A DNA stretch of 64,000 bases from UBA710 sp051645705. Its GTDB lineage: Bacteria > Bacillota_I > Bacilli_A > Mycoplasmatales > Metamycoplasmataceae. The DNA lies in NCBI GenBank assembly GCA_051645705.1, contig JBOFBU010000002.1:124001-188000 (forward strand). The letters run 5' to 3'. A program made the position numbers and the translations under genes. The notes under the pieces are model-generated. The model saw nothing but the letters and a program-made list of their open reading frames with translations, was not told where the DNA came from and searched no databases. Of the stretch, positions 55,270 to 64,000 are shown piece after piece (the stretch's first letter is position 1; each line of letters starts with the position of its first letter).

Positions 55270-56280
55270 ATGAAATTAGTTGTTTGTATATCTTTTTTTG
55301 GTGAGGCTAAACTTTTAGAAAAAAGATTTAAAGATTTTTTTTACGATGATTCAATAAATTATATTGTAAGTTATAACAAAAGAAATTATGATGAATATCT
55401 TAAAACTAAAGAAATGGATATTTTTAAAAAGAAAAATATCTTAATTTATTCAGAAATAGAAGTTTATTGAGGAGATATTTCTATTTTAGAATCAAATTTA
55501 TTATTAATTGAAAATGCTAATAAATTTTTCCCAAATTATTCTCATTTAATTATTTTAGATGCAAAATCTATTCCTTGTAGAAATTGAGAAGATATAAAAA
55601 AATCAATAGATAGAAATAATGGTGGAAATTGATTAAATTTTAATCATTCAAAGCCAGATTTACATAAAATGTGAACTATGAATTATGTATTTTATGTTAA
55701 TTTAATATTAAATATAGATGAACCTAGAAAAATTGAAAATTCTCTATGATTTATAAATAAAGTTTGAAATGAATTTATAAATAATATTAAAAAACAAAAT
55801 AAAGTTAAATATTTATTTATAAAATGTTTTTACAATAAATTTTTTCTTTTTATTTCTATCCTTAAAAATAGAAACAATAAATGGAACAAATATTGAAATT
55901 TATTTTCAGATAAAGAATTTGATAATTCATTATTTGACATTTTTAACATTATTGGAAGTAATTCCTTATTTGAAAAAAATAAATTAGATATTCTTTTAAA
56001 TAGCAAAGAAAAAAATATATTATTAAATAAATTGCAAAATAAACATGCTCCTGAAGAAGTTTTTTGACCTATTTTATATAAAAAAATATTTAAAGAATAT
56101 AAGAAAGAAGATTCTAAAAATTCTTTTCTTAATATAAGTAATTTTTATAGAAGAAATATTTGATTTATGAAATTTAAAATTAAAAAAATAGTTAAAAATA
56201 ATCCTGACCTTCTTTTTATTAGAAGAGTTTATACTGAAAAAGAATTAAATCGATATAAAAAATTATTTAATTTTAATTAA
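55270..56280 (+). CDS. GT14-like glycosyltransferase, copy 2
   Basis: 336 residues. Same layout as the gene at 53462: NYSHLIILDAKSIPCRNW and NKHAPEEVFWPILYKK, with the first block drifting from LSG to LDA. The N-terminal 90 residues are nearly the same in both copies and the middle is divergent. This suggests one duplication followed by change of acceptor specificity. The stop shares TTAA with the convergent pseudouridine synthase gene. Confidence 0.7.
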
Positions 56281-56975
56281 ATATTAGGATCTATTTCAAT
56301 ATATTCACCTTCATTTATTTTTAATTTAGATAAATAAATATTAGATATTCTAATTCTTTTTAAATCAACTACATTGTTCCCTATAATTTTGATCATTCTT
56401 TTTATTTGATGATACTTACCTTCAGTTATTGTTAAAGATAATTTTTTATTTGAATGTAATTTAAATTTAAATTCTTTTATTTTTTTACCATCTAAAAAAA
56501 TAGGTTCATTTAATTTTTTTATCATCATATCATCAATTTGTTTTTCAACTAAAACTAGATATTCTTTTTCGATATTTTTTTTAGGTGATTTTAGTTTGTG
56601 ATTTCATTCTCCATCAGAGGTTAAAAAAACTAGACCAGTAGTATCCTTATCAAGTCTTCCAACTATTTGTAACTTATCTTTTATTTCATTAGGAAAAAAA
56701 GATAAAATAGTTTGATGTAAATTGTCTTTATTAGCACAAATAAATCCTTTAGGTTTATTAAAAGCAAAATAATAATTTTTTGCTTTATTTATTATTTCAT
56801 TACTTAAAAAAACATTATCAGAATCATTTACTTTAAAAGCGGGATTAGTAATAATATTTTTATTTACCATTACTTTTTTTTGTCTAATTTTCTCTCTTGC
56901 TTGAGATCTTGTTAAAATCGTATTAAGAGAAAGAAAAGTCTCTAATCTTAAAGTATTTTTTTCTTGTTTATTCAT
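56277..56975 (-). CDS. rsuA: RsuA-family pseudouridine synthase
   Basis: 232 residues. N-terminal S4 domain (RLETFLSLNTILTRSQAREK), catalytic block VGRLDKDTTGLVFLTSDGEW with Asp near 93, and YHQIKRMIKIIGNNV near the C-terminus. Modifies rRNA; RsuA, RluB and RluE types cannot be separated by eye. The start at MNKQEK is chosen because TATAAT lies 6 bases before it; a Met eight codons further up lies upstream of that box. Confidence 0.9.
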
Positions 56976-56981
56976 AATTAA

Positions 56982-56987
56982 ATTATA
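56982..56987 (-). promoter_or_regulatory. -10 box (TATAAT) of the RsuA-type gene
   Basis: Minus-strand TATAAT, 6 bases from the ATG; it decides the start codon. Confidence 0.55.
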
Positions 56988-57005
56988 GTAATAAAACAAA
57001 TAAAT

Positions 57006-57011
57006 TATAAT
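57006..57011 (+). promoter_or_regulatory. -10 box (TATAAT) of whiA
   Basis: TATAAT, 6 bases before the whiA ATG, divergent from the RsuA-type gene within 42 bases. Confidence 0.55.
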
Positions 57012-57017
57012 TTTAAT

Positions 57018-57845
57018 ATGGACTTAACATTTACTCTTGAAATTAAACATGAAATTATTTCAAAAACAATTAAAAATAATGAAATTAAATCTCTTTTAAA
57101 AGGGGTTCAATCTGCTTTATATAAAGCAGAAGAAGAAAAAGTGAAATTTAATATTAAGAATAAAGAAATTAAATCTTTTATTGATGAAAATGCAAAAAAA
57201 ATTGGTTTTAATTTTGATAAAAAAATTGAAATAAAAAATATTGTAATTAATAGTCCTCAATATTTTTTTGCAGGTGTTTTTTTAGTAACTGGTTCATGCT
57301 CTAAAATAGAAACATCAAAATATCATATAGAATTTTCAATAAAAAACGAAAACATAGCAAATATTATTGATAATAAATTAAAAAATCATAATCTTTTATT
57401 TTCAAAAATATATAAAAAAAATAATATTGTTTTTTATGGAAAAAATATGGAAATAATTAAAGATTTTTTATCATCAATAGGAGCTAATAAATCATTTTTT
57501 AAATTTACAGAAAAAACAATAACAAGAGATTTTGAAAATCAATTAAATAGAATATCAAATTTAGATATTCATAATCAAAACAAACTTGTTGATTCAAACG
57601 CTTTTTTTAAGGAATATTATGAAATTATTATAAATAATAATTTAATTAGTAAATTTAAAGAAAATGAATTAATTTTTTATAAATTAAAATTAAAATATTC
57701 TTTTCTTCCTTTATCAGAATTATCAATAAAATTAGAAGAAAAATATAATATTAAAAGGACTAAAAGTGGTTTAAATCATTGATTAATAAAATTAAGAAAA
57801 ATTGCTGAAGATTTTGAATTTCAGCAAGAAAAAATAAAAGATTAA
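57018..57845 (+). CDS. whiA: WhiA-family DNA-binding protein
   Basis: 275 residues. A degenerate LAGLIDADG-like N-terminal part opens MDLTFTLEIKHEI and includes FFAGVFLVTGSCSKI; the C-terminal helix-turn-helix has LPLSELSIKLEEKYNIKR and SGLNHWLIKLRKIAEDF (Trp from TGA), the family's most conserved block. Links chromosome segregation and division in Firmicutes; role in mollicutes not settled. Convergent with the ZIP gene, 20 bases between stops. Confidence 0.9.
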
Positions 57846-57865
57846 ATTATTAATTTTATTTATTT

Positions 57866-58852
57866 TTAATGGGGTTGTGGATGGGAATGTAAAGAAAAAA
57901 TAATAACACAAATTACAATTCCTAAAATTAAAAATATCATAGAATTATAAAAAGTTTTTGTTTCAATTTTTCTGTGTAAATATTCGGGAATAAACTCAAC
58001 AATTGCTATAAAAATAAAAAAGGCCCCTACACAAACATTTATAAATGCTGAAATGATATCTCATTCTGGGAATTTACTAATAGCTTCTGCAGAATAAGCT
58101 CCAACAAATATAAAAGGAATTAAAATAGCTGTTCCTAAAAATGAATTAAATGATGCTTTTCATTTATTAATTCCTATTTCTATTTGTCTATAATAAAAAA
58201 TTAATTCTTCAGGAATTATATGAAGTACAAAAGTAATTAAGAATAAAATTTGAGTAATATTTAATGTTGGAGAATTAGCTATATCCGAAATCAGAATTCC
58301 GGTTATTAATCCCCCTGGTATTCTATGTGATAATATTAATGATAATGCAAATTTTTTAGTTTTAGGATTAATATCATTTGTATTAAAAACAAGCATTTCA
58401 TGATTATGGTTATGTTCAAGCAAATCATTGTTATGATTATGATTTGCTTCAGTTAAGGATTTTTGATTAAATTTTTTACTTATAAAATATTTTAATCCCA
58501 GTGTTGATAATAATACTAAAAGAAGGCCTCCTCCTAAAATACCAACACTTATTCCTCATTCTTGAACTGTATTTATGTTGTTATTATGTGCTCATTCTCC
58601 AATTTGTTCTTTTGCTTCAAATAGAAAACCAAAAATCCCTAGTATTATAAAAAAACCAGAAGAAAAAGAATAAAGGTAAATTGATGCTTTTTTAGATAAA
58701 GTTGGTTTTATAACGGGTAATAAAAATCCATAAATTCATGGAATTAAACAAGTAAACCCAATAACAATAATTATTATTAGTATCATTGGGAATTGTTTTC
58801 CAATTGTAGGTATATTAGCAGTTTCTAACGATAAAGAAAATAAATCATTCAA
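57866..58852 (-). CDS. ZIP-family metal transporter
   Basis: 328 residues, about eight membrane segments. Cytoplasmic loop rich in His (HNHNNDLLEHNHNHE) and a C-terminal HSHPQPH. LILSHRIPGGLITG corresponds to the TM4 metal motif, with Gly where HxxPEG has Glu. FVLHIIPEELIFYY corresponds to TM5 and keeps Glu-Glu. Likely moves Zn2+ or Mn2+. The start is TTG, with AAAGG 10 bases upstream; no in-frame ATG fits. Confidence 0.82.
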
Positions 58853-58980
58853 AATGAAATTACCTTTCTTACAGTATTTAAAATATAATAAATAACTAAA
58901 TAAAATTATACATTTTTTTAAAAAAAATAAACATAAAAACAAAACAAAAAATCATTTTTATATGCTTAATTATTTGATTA

Positions 58981-59023
58981 AATTATTTTCAAAAAAATGT
59001 CGAATAATTTTTTGAAAATAATT
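58981..59023. repeat. Perfect 16-base inverted repeat upstream of potA
   Basis: Arms 58981-58996 and 59008-59023 (AATTATTTTCAAAAAA and its exact complement) with an 11-base loop. The right arm contains the TTGAAA used as the potA -35 box. No T tract follows on either strand, so an operator or hairpin is likelier than a terminator. Confidence 0.6.
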
Positions 59024-59052
59024 ATAAAAAAAATATTATCATTATATGATAA
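59012..59052 (+). promoter_or_regulatory. Promoter and palindromic operator-like site of potABCD
   Basis: TTGAAA (59012-59017), 16 bases, TATTAT (59034-59039). A 17-base palindrome TTATCAT-TAT-ATGATAA (59036-59052) overlaps the -10 box and start region. This is the only site in the window with good -35, -10 and a palindrome together. Confidence 0.55.
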
Positions 59053-59076
59053 CAAGAAAAATAAAAGGGGGGTGTT

Positions 59077-60438
59077 ATGAATAAAAAACCCATTATTGAA
59101 CTAAAAAATATTGTCAAAGAATTTGACGGAAAAACGGTTCTTAAAAATGTAAATTTAAAAATAAATAAGGGGGAATTCATAACGCTCCTTGGCCCTTCTG
59201 GATCTGGAAAAACAACAATTTTAAGATTGATTGGTGGTTTTGAATGAGCAACAAGAGGGGAAATTCACTATAAAGGGATAGATATTAAAGATTTATCACC
59301 ACACAAAAGGGAAACAGCAACTATTTTTCAAGATTATGCTCTTTTACCTCATTTATCAATTGAAAATAACATCAAATACGGATTGAAGCTTAAAAGATTT
59401 CCACTAAATGATGATGATATAAGAATTAAGAAATATCAAGAGATTCTTAAAATTAAAAAAAATAAGTGAAAAAAAGATGCAGAAGCTCAAATGAAAAACT
59501 TAGATAAAATTCAAGAGCAATATGAAAAAGAATTAAAAGAAAAAAAGATTCCTAAAAAAAGAAGAATTAAAATTCAAAAATGACTTGATGATTCTGATTT
59601 TAAATATTCGTATTGAGAAACTTTTGTAATTCAACAAGAGGAACAATTTGAAAAAAAATATCTTACTAGGAAAATTTCAAAGCAAGAATTGGATTCAGAA
59701 ATGAAGGAAGCATTAAGTCTAGTGGAATTAGATGGGTATGAAAAAAAACCTATTGATGTTTTATCAGGAGGACAAAAACAAAGAGTTGCTCTTGCTCGGG
59801 CAATTGCAATTGAACCAGAAATTTTGCTTTTAGATGAACCATTATCTGCACTAGATGCTAATATTAGAAAAAAAATGCAAATATTATTATTAGATATACA
59901 AAAAAAATTAAATATAACTTTTATTTTTGTAACGCATGATAGAGAAGAAGCTCTTGAATTGTCAGATAGAATTGCAATTATAAGAAATGGACAAATTGAG
60001 CAATTTGATTCTCCAACACAAATTTATGATTTTCCAAAAAACAAATGAGTTGCTAAATTCATAGGAGATTGTAATTTATTTGATGCAGAAGTTATAAATA
60101 GTGAAAGTATTCTTTTGTTTGATCAAGAGATTAAAATTTGAAAAGAAAAATATTCTTTTTCAAAAGGAACAAAAGTAGATGTTTTAATTAGACCTGAGGA
60201 TATTGAAATAAATAAAAAAAATGGATATTTAGAAGGTAAAATTGTTAATTCAATTTATAAAGGAAGTTATTATATGTGTACTATTGAAACAAATTATGGG
60301 CAATTATTTGCTGAGACACCAAAAAATTTTAAAATTGATGAAAATGTTTTTTTAAAATGAGATATTGATTCACTGCATTTAATGAAAAAAGAAAAAGAAG
60401 AAATAAAGAAAGAAGGAAATACTGATGAATTGAGTTAA
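59077..60438 (+). CDS. potA: Spermidine/putrescine ABC transporter ATPase PotA
   Basis: 453 residues. Walker A LLGPSGSGKTT (38-48), Q-loop IFQDYALLPH near 88, signature VLSGGQKQRVALA near 229, Walker B ILLLDEPLSALD, switch His in VTHDREEA, and a C-terminal TOBE-like domain. Between Q-loop and signature lies an insertion of about 90 residues, very basic and helical (KIKKNKWKKDAEAQMKN onward), which standard PotA lacks. GGGGGGTG precedes the ATG. Confidence 0.93.
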
Positions 60439-61249
60439 AAATATTTTTAAACAAAAAAGAACTGCTTTATTTATTCCTTATTTAGTTTTTTTTACCATAT
60501 TTATTTTAATTCCCTTAATATTCATATTAATTACTTCTTTCCTTCCAATTCCTGGAGAAGGATCTAATGATTCTGGACTTATTATAGATGGATTTTGACC
60601 AACATTTTGAAAATCAATTTTACTTTCTATAGGCGTTTCAATTGTTTGTTTTTTAATTTCAATGCCTTATGTTTTTATAATTTCTCAAATTACTAATAAA
60701 TCAATAAAAATTTCGCTTTTATTATTAATTATTTCTCCAATAATTACTTTTACATTGGTTAAAATTTTAGCATTAAAGGGTTTATTTACTTTTATTTTTG
60801 ATGAGCGTTCAGTTAATAATTCTTTTTTCTTAATGGTTGGTCTAATTTATCTAAATCTTCCTTTCATGATAATTCCTCTTTATAACGTATTTAATAATAT
60901 GCCTAAAAATTTATTAAATGCTTCTGAAGATTTAGGATATAACAAAATTCAAACTTTTATTAAAGTTGTAATTCCTTATGGACTTAAAGCGATTTGTTCC
61001 GGAATAACTATTGTTTTTCTTCTTTCAGTTATGTCGATTGCAGTTTCTGATAAATTATTAATAAATCCTGAACAAAATCAAACTGTCGGAAATCTTATTA
61101 ATGGTTTAGCAAATCCTAATAATCCATTTGATATGAGAAAAGCTTCTACTATAATTTTAGTTTCCATGTTAATAATGGGAGCGATATTTATTTTAATAAA
61201 TTCTATCCCTTTAATTTATAGAAAAATAAGAGGGGGAATCGATGAGTAG
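60425..61249 (+). CDS. potB: Spermidine/putrescine ABC permease PotB
   Basis: 274 residues, six membrane segments. The binding-protein-dependent permease loop appears as NASEDLGYNKIQTFIKVVIP near 180. Pairs with PotC to form the channel. Overlaps potA by 14 bases and potC by 8, so translation is coupled. Starts MNWVKNIF with TGA as Trp. Confidence 0.93.
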
Positions 61250-62036
61250 ATTTATTGAATGAATTAAAAAATCATATATTTTAATAATTTTAATTTTATT
61301 TTATTTACCTTTATTTTTTATGATTGTTTTTTCATTTAACAAAACATCTGATAAAGGATATATAAGTTTTGATACTTTTAATGGTTTTACTTGAGAAGCA
61401 TATAGACAATTATTTTCATCTGAAACAGCATATTTATTTGTTAATTCATTTATTCTTGCTATCACTGTTTCAGTTATCGTGATTATTCTTTCTTTAATAA
61501 CTGTTTTTAGTTTATGAAGACAAAAAAATAAAGTAATAAATATTACTAAGAATGTAACATATAATGTTATCAATGTTCTTCCTGATGTAGTTATTGGAAT
61601 ATCATTAGCAGCTTTTTTTGCAATTGCTTTTAATGAATTAACTTCTGATAATGAAGGTTTTTTTAATGCTGTAGTTGGTCATGTTGTAATGGTTTTACCA
61701 TATGGAATTCTTATTATGTATCCAAAAAGTGAAAAATTTAAAAATTCTATTTTTGAAGCAAGTTATGATTTAGGTTATTCAAAAATTAGAACATGATTTA
61801 ATACATATTTTGTTTATATGTTATCTTCTATTGGTTTTACATTAATTATTTCAATGATTTTTAGTTTTGATGATTTTATAATTACAAGAATGGTATCAAA
61901 TATGGAAACTGTAGGAACAGAATTATATCAAGGAAATTTTCAACCATGAGCTCTTGCTTTTGGATCAATTTTAATTATTATAATTTTTGCTTTTAATTTA
62001 TTTTTTTATATTAAAAACAAAAAGAGAAAGGCATAA
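61242..62036 (+). CDS. potC: Spermidine/putrescine ABC permease PotC
   Basis: 264 residues, six membrane segments. ATPase-contact loop EASYDLGYSKIRTWFNTYF near 170; FSFDDFIITRMVSN near 205 is the PotC-type block after it. AGGGGGA lies before the ATG within the end of potB. Confidence 0.93.
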
Positions 62037-62038
62037 AA

Positions 62039-63370
62039 ATGAATAAGAAAAAAATACTAAAAATTATAAAATTTGTATTTTTGCCTTTATTTTTAGTTTC
62101 TTTGTTAGTAGGAGGAATTACATATAAAGTATTAAATCCTTATAAACCTGCAATATATAATTATGCAGCTTATGCTTCGCCTCAAAATATTAGTAAGGTT
62201 AGACAAAAATATTCTTATAAAGAATATAAAGGAATTCAAGATTTTGAATTTGCAATTCAAAATAATAAAGCTATAGGAGGAGTTGGGCCTGATTATTCAA
62301 TTTATCAACTTATAAAAAATAATAAAATTAAGAAAATTAATTTTTCTGTTTTAGGTGTTGATCCAAATAAAAATATATTAGAATTTTATACACCAGTTGT
62401 TCAAGAACAAATTGCATTTTATAATAGAATATTATCTCTAGATAAAATAGATAATGATAAAGATGGAACAATTGATAGAATGGAAGAATATATAATTCCT
62501 TATTTTATTAATACAAAAGTTTTTGCATATAATAGTGAAAAAATCAAACTAAATCAAGAAATACCTTTTACTCCTGTAGAATTAGAATCTCATATTAAAA
62601 TTTTGCAAAAACTAGTTCAAAATGGAGCCAGCGTTTTTTCTTGAGCTGATACTAAAATCGAAAATACAGCAACTGGCGGCGAACTTCAAACTACTTCTAC
62701 TTTCCCAGTTAATATAACAGAGAAAAACTATAAAGAACTAATTGATAATTTTCAAATGATTATTGAAAAAGGGACAGGTAATAAAATGTCTAATTCTAAT
62801 AATAATATTTTTGTTGAAGATTCAGATGAATTATTACAATCAGTCATAAATCCTAAACATCCATCACAAGTTGCTTATCTTTATAACGGAGACGCTTTAG
62901 ATGCTTATTATTCTGAAGATAATTTTTCTTCAGTTCCTCAAGGAACAATTAAAATTATTAAGCCCAAAAATTCTATTTCCATTTTAGATTCATTTGTAAT
63001 TTCAAATTCTATAGATGATAAAACATCAAATGATCTTTTAATAAATATAAATGAATATTTATTTAAAGGAAAATATATGAGTGAAATAGAAATTCAAGAT
63101 TTATTAGATTCAACAATTGATCCTAACGATCCAGAGCAACTTGTTGATTTTAATATTTTAGCAGCGACTGGGAATTTTGATTTTGTAAATTTTACTCCTA
63201 CTTCCGAAGGTGTTTTTAAATATATATTAAATAATTATTTTGAAGGTCCAGATGATCCTGCAATAAATTTTTATAGTGTTTATGAAAAAATAGAATCAAA
63301 ACCTATTGCACCAGTTACTGAAATGGTATTATCTAATTTAAGAATTTATTTTAAAAACAAATTAAGTTAA
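62039..63370 (+). CDS. potD: Substrate-binding protein PotD of the polyamine transporter
   Basis: 443 residues. Residues 8-30 (KIIKFVFLPLFLVSLLVGGI) form an uncleaved-looking membrane anchor. There is no lipobox Cys, unlike most mollicute binding proteins. The extracellular part contains VAYLYNGDALDAYYSEDN and IKPKNSISILDSFVISNS, typical of PotD-type polyamine-binding folds. About 90 residues longer than E. coli PotD. Last gene of the operon, 2 bases after potC. Confidence 0.88.
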
Positions 63371-63374
63371 TAAA

Positions 63375-64000
63375 TTAAATATTATTAATAATGTTTTCCA
63401 ATTCTTCTTTGATATCTTCAAAGTTAATTTTTTCTGTATCTTCAAAATTTATAATTTTTCCGGCTAGAACATTATTTCTTATAATAAATTGAATTCCTTT
63501 TTTTTCTAAATTTTCTAACTGATCAATAATTAGATGATTATCAAGATTATTTTCTTTATTTGAAAAATAAAAAAGTTTTTTTTCATTAGTAAAAACATGA
63601 AAAATTATTTCACTATATTTTTCATGTGGAACATAATCAAAATATGGAACATTAACAAAAGTTCCACTTTTATAAACGCTTTTTGTTTTCCTATTTTTTT
63701 TATAAGAAAGTCCTTTTATTTTAGAGATAACATATTCTTTGTCTAAATAAGTTATAAGTTTATTTTCAATTACTGTATTAAATGTCTTTGTATCAACTGA
63801 AACTAATTTAATTTTAAGAACTTTATTAATTACATAATGAGAAATGAAGTCTAAATTATCAGAATTAATTTTACTTTTCTCTATATTTTTAATAAGATGT
63901 TTTTGATTTTCTGACATTAAAATTGGAATTGATCATAAAAAATTAATTTGTAGATACTTTTCTTTAATATTATTTATAATTTGTTCATAAAGTTCGTTTT
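63375..64000 (-). CDS. Unrecognised protein, 5' end outside window
   Basis: At least 208 residues visible, the frame running off the window edge. Begins within the window as NELYEQIINNIKEKYLQINF, then a TGA Trp and SIPILMSENQKHLIKNIEKS. Lysine- and asparagine-rich, mixed alpha/beta, no membrane segment in the visible part and no motif I recognise. ATG at 63917 is probably internal because the frame stays open and protein-like upstream. Convergent with potD, 4 bases apart. Confidence 0.6.

Noticed and set aside
58736..58942. Longer N-terminus for the ZIP transporter from an ATG at 58942
   Set aside because: It adds about 30 atypical residues and the ribosome binding site lies downstream of it; the TTG at 58852 fits better.
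1..64000. CRISPR arrays, insertion sequences, integrases, phage genes, rRNA or tmRNA
   Set aside because: No repeat-spacer pattern, transposase or RNA signature was seen on either strand; only one tRNA was found.

Overview
The window is a gene-dense, very AT-rich piece of a mollicute (Mycoplasma-type) chromosome. About 18 genes read through in-frame TGA codons at positions where their families have Trp, while TGG is also used, for example in the phosphohexomutase. This is genetic code 4, so genes that look split under the standard code (mnmG, gmk, proS, parC, parE, ftsH, smc, pepA and others) are single intact genes here. Gene content (no peptidoglycan genes, PotABCD, KtrAB, WhiA, RsgA-PrkC-Stp-Gmk, AsnA, LepA) fits a Mycoplasma/Mycoplasmopsis-like genome. 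I cannot name the species. I see no insertion sequence, prophage or CRISPR array, and no gap without a gene reaches 300 bases.

Layout: 1-9.2 kb holds nicotinate phosphoribosyltransferase (cut by the window edge), mnmG, the rpsF-ssb-rpsR operon with a small unknown gene, rsgA-prkC-stp-gmk, and a MATE transporter. 9.3-17.7 kb holds a RecD-like helicase, proS, a peptide-exporter operon (C39-peptidase ABC transporter plus a small membrane protein), a HAD-like protein and lysS. 17.8-24.5 kb holds dnaJ-unknown-cmk-der, rpmF, gapA, a small secreted-peptide candidate, an alpha/beta hydrolase, tRNA-Ile and rplM-rpsI. 25-40 kb holds divergent ktrB/ktrA, lepA, trpS, parE-parC, a phosphohexomutase, gpsA and ftsH. 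40-54 kb holds smc-asnA, a cardiolipin synthase, rluD-type and trmL RNA-modification genes, an amino-acid permease, two further membrane proteins and two tandem M17 aminopeptidases. 53-64 kb holds a pair of GT14-like glycosyltransferases around a nucleotidyltransferase, an RsuA-type pseudouridine synthase, whiA, a ZIP metal transporter, the potABCD polyamine operon and an unrecognised partial gene.

The most interesting system is a possible peptide-secretion unit in two parts. A C39-type processing exporter (13289-15304) carries a complete Cys/His/Asp protease site. A 75-residue peptide gene about 7.5 kb away (22870-23097) has a leader resembling double-glycine leaders. Both genes carry the same 18-base promoter-region element at nearly the same distance from the start codon, which suggests co-expression and an enzyme-substrate relation.

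Many genes have a perfect TATAAT box only 6-11 bases before the start codon and no Shine-Dalgarno sequence, so leaderless transcripts look common. Convergent genes often share or overlap stop codons with no terminator between them. The potABCD promoter is covered by two perfect inverted repeats.
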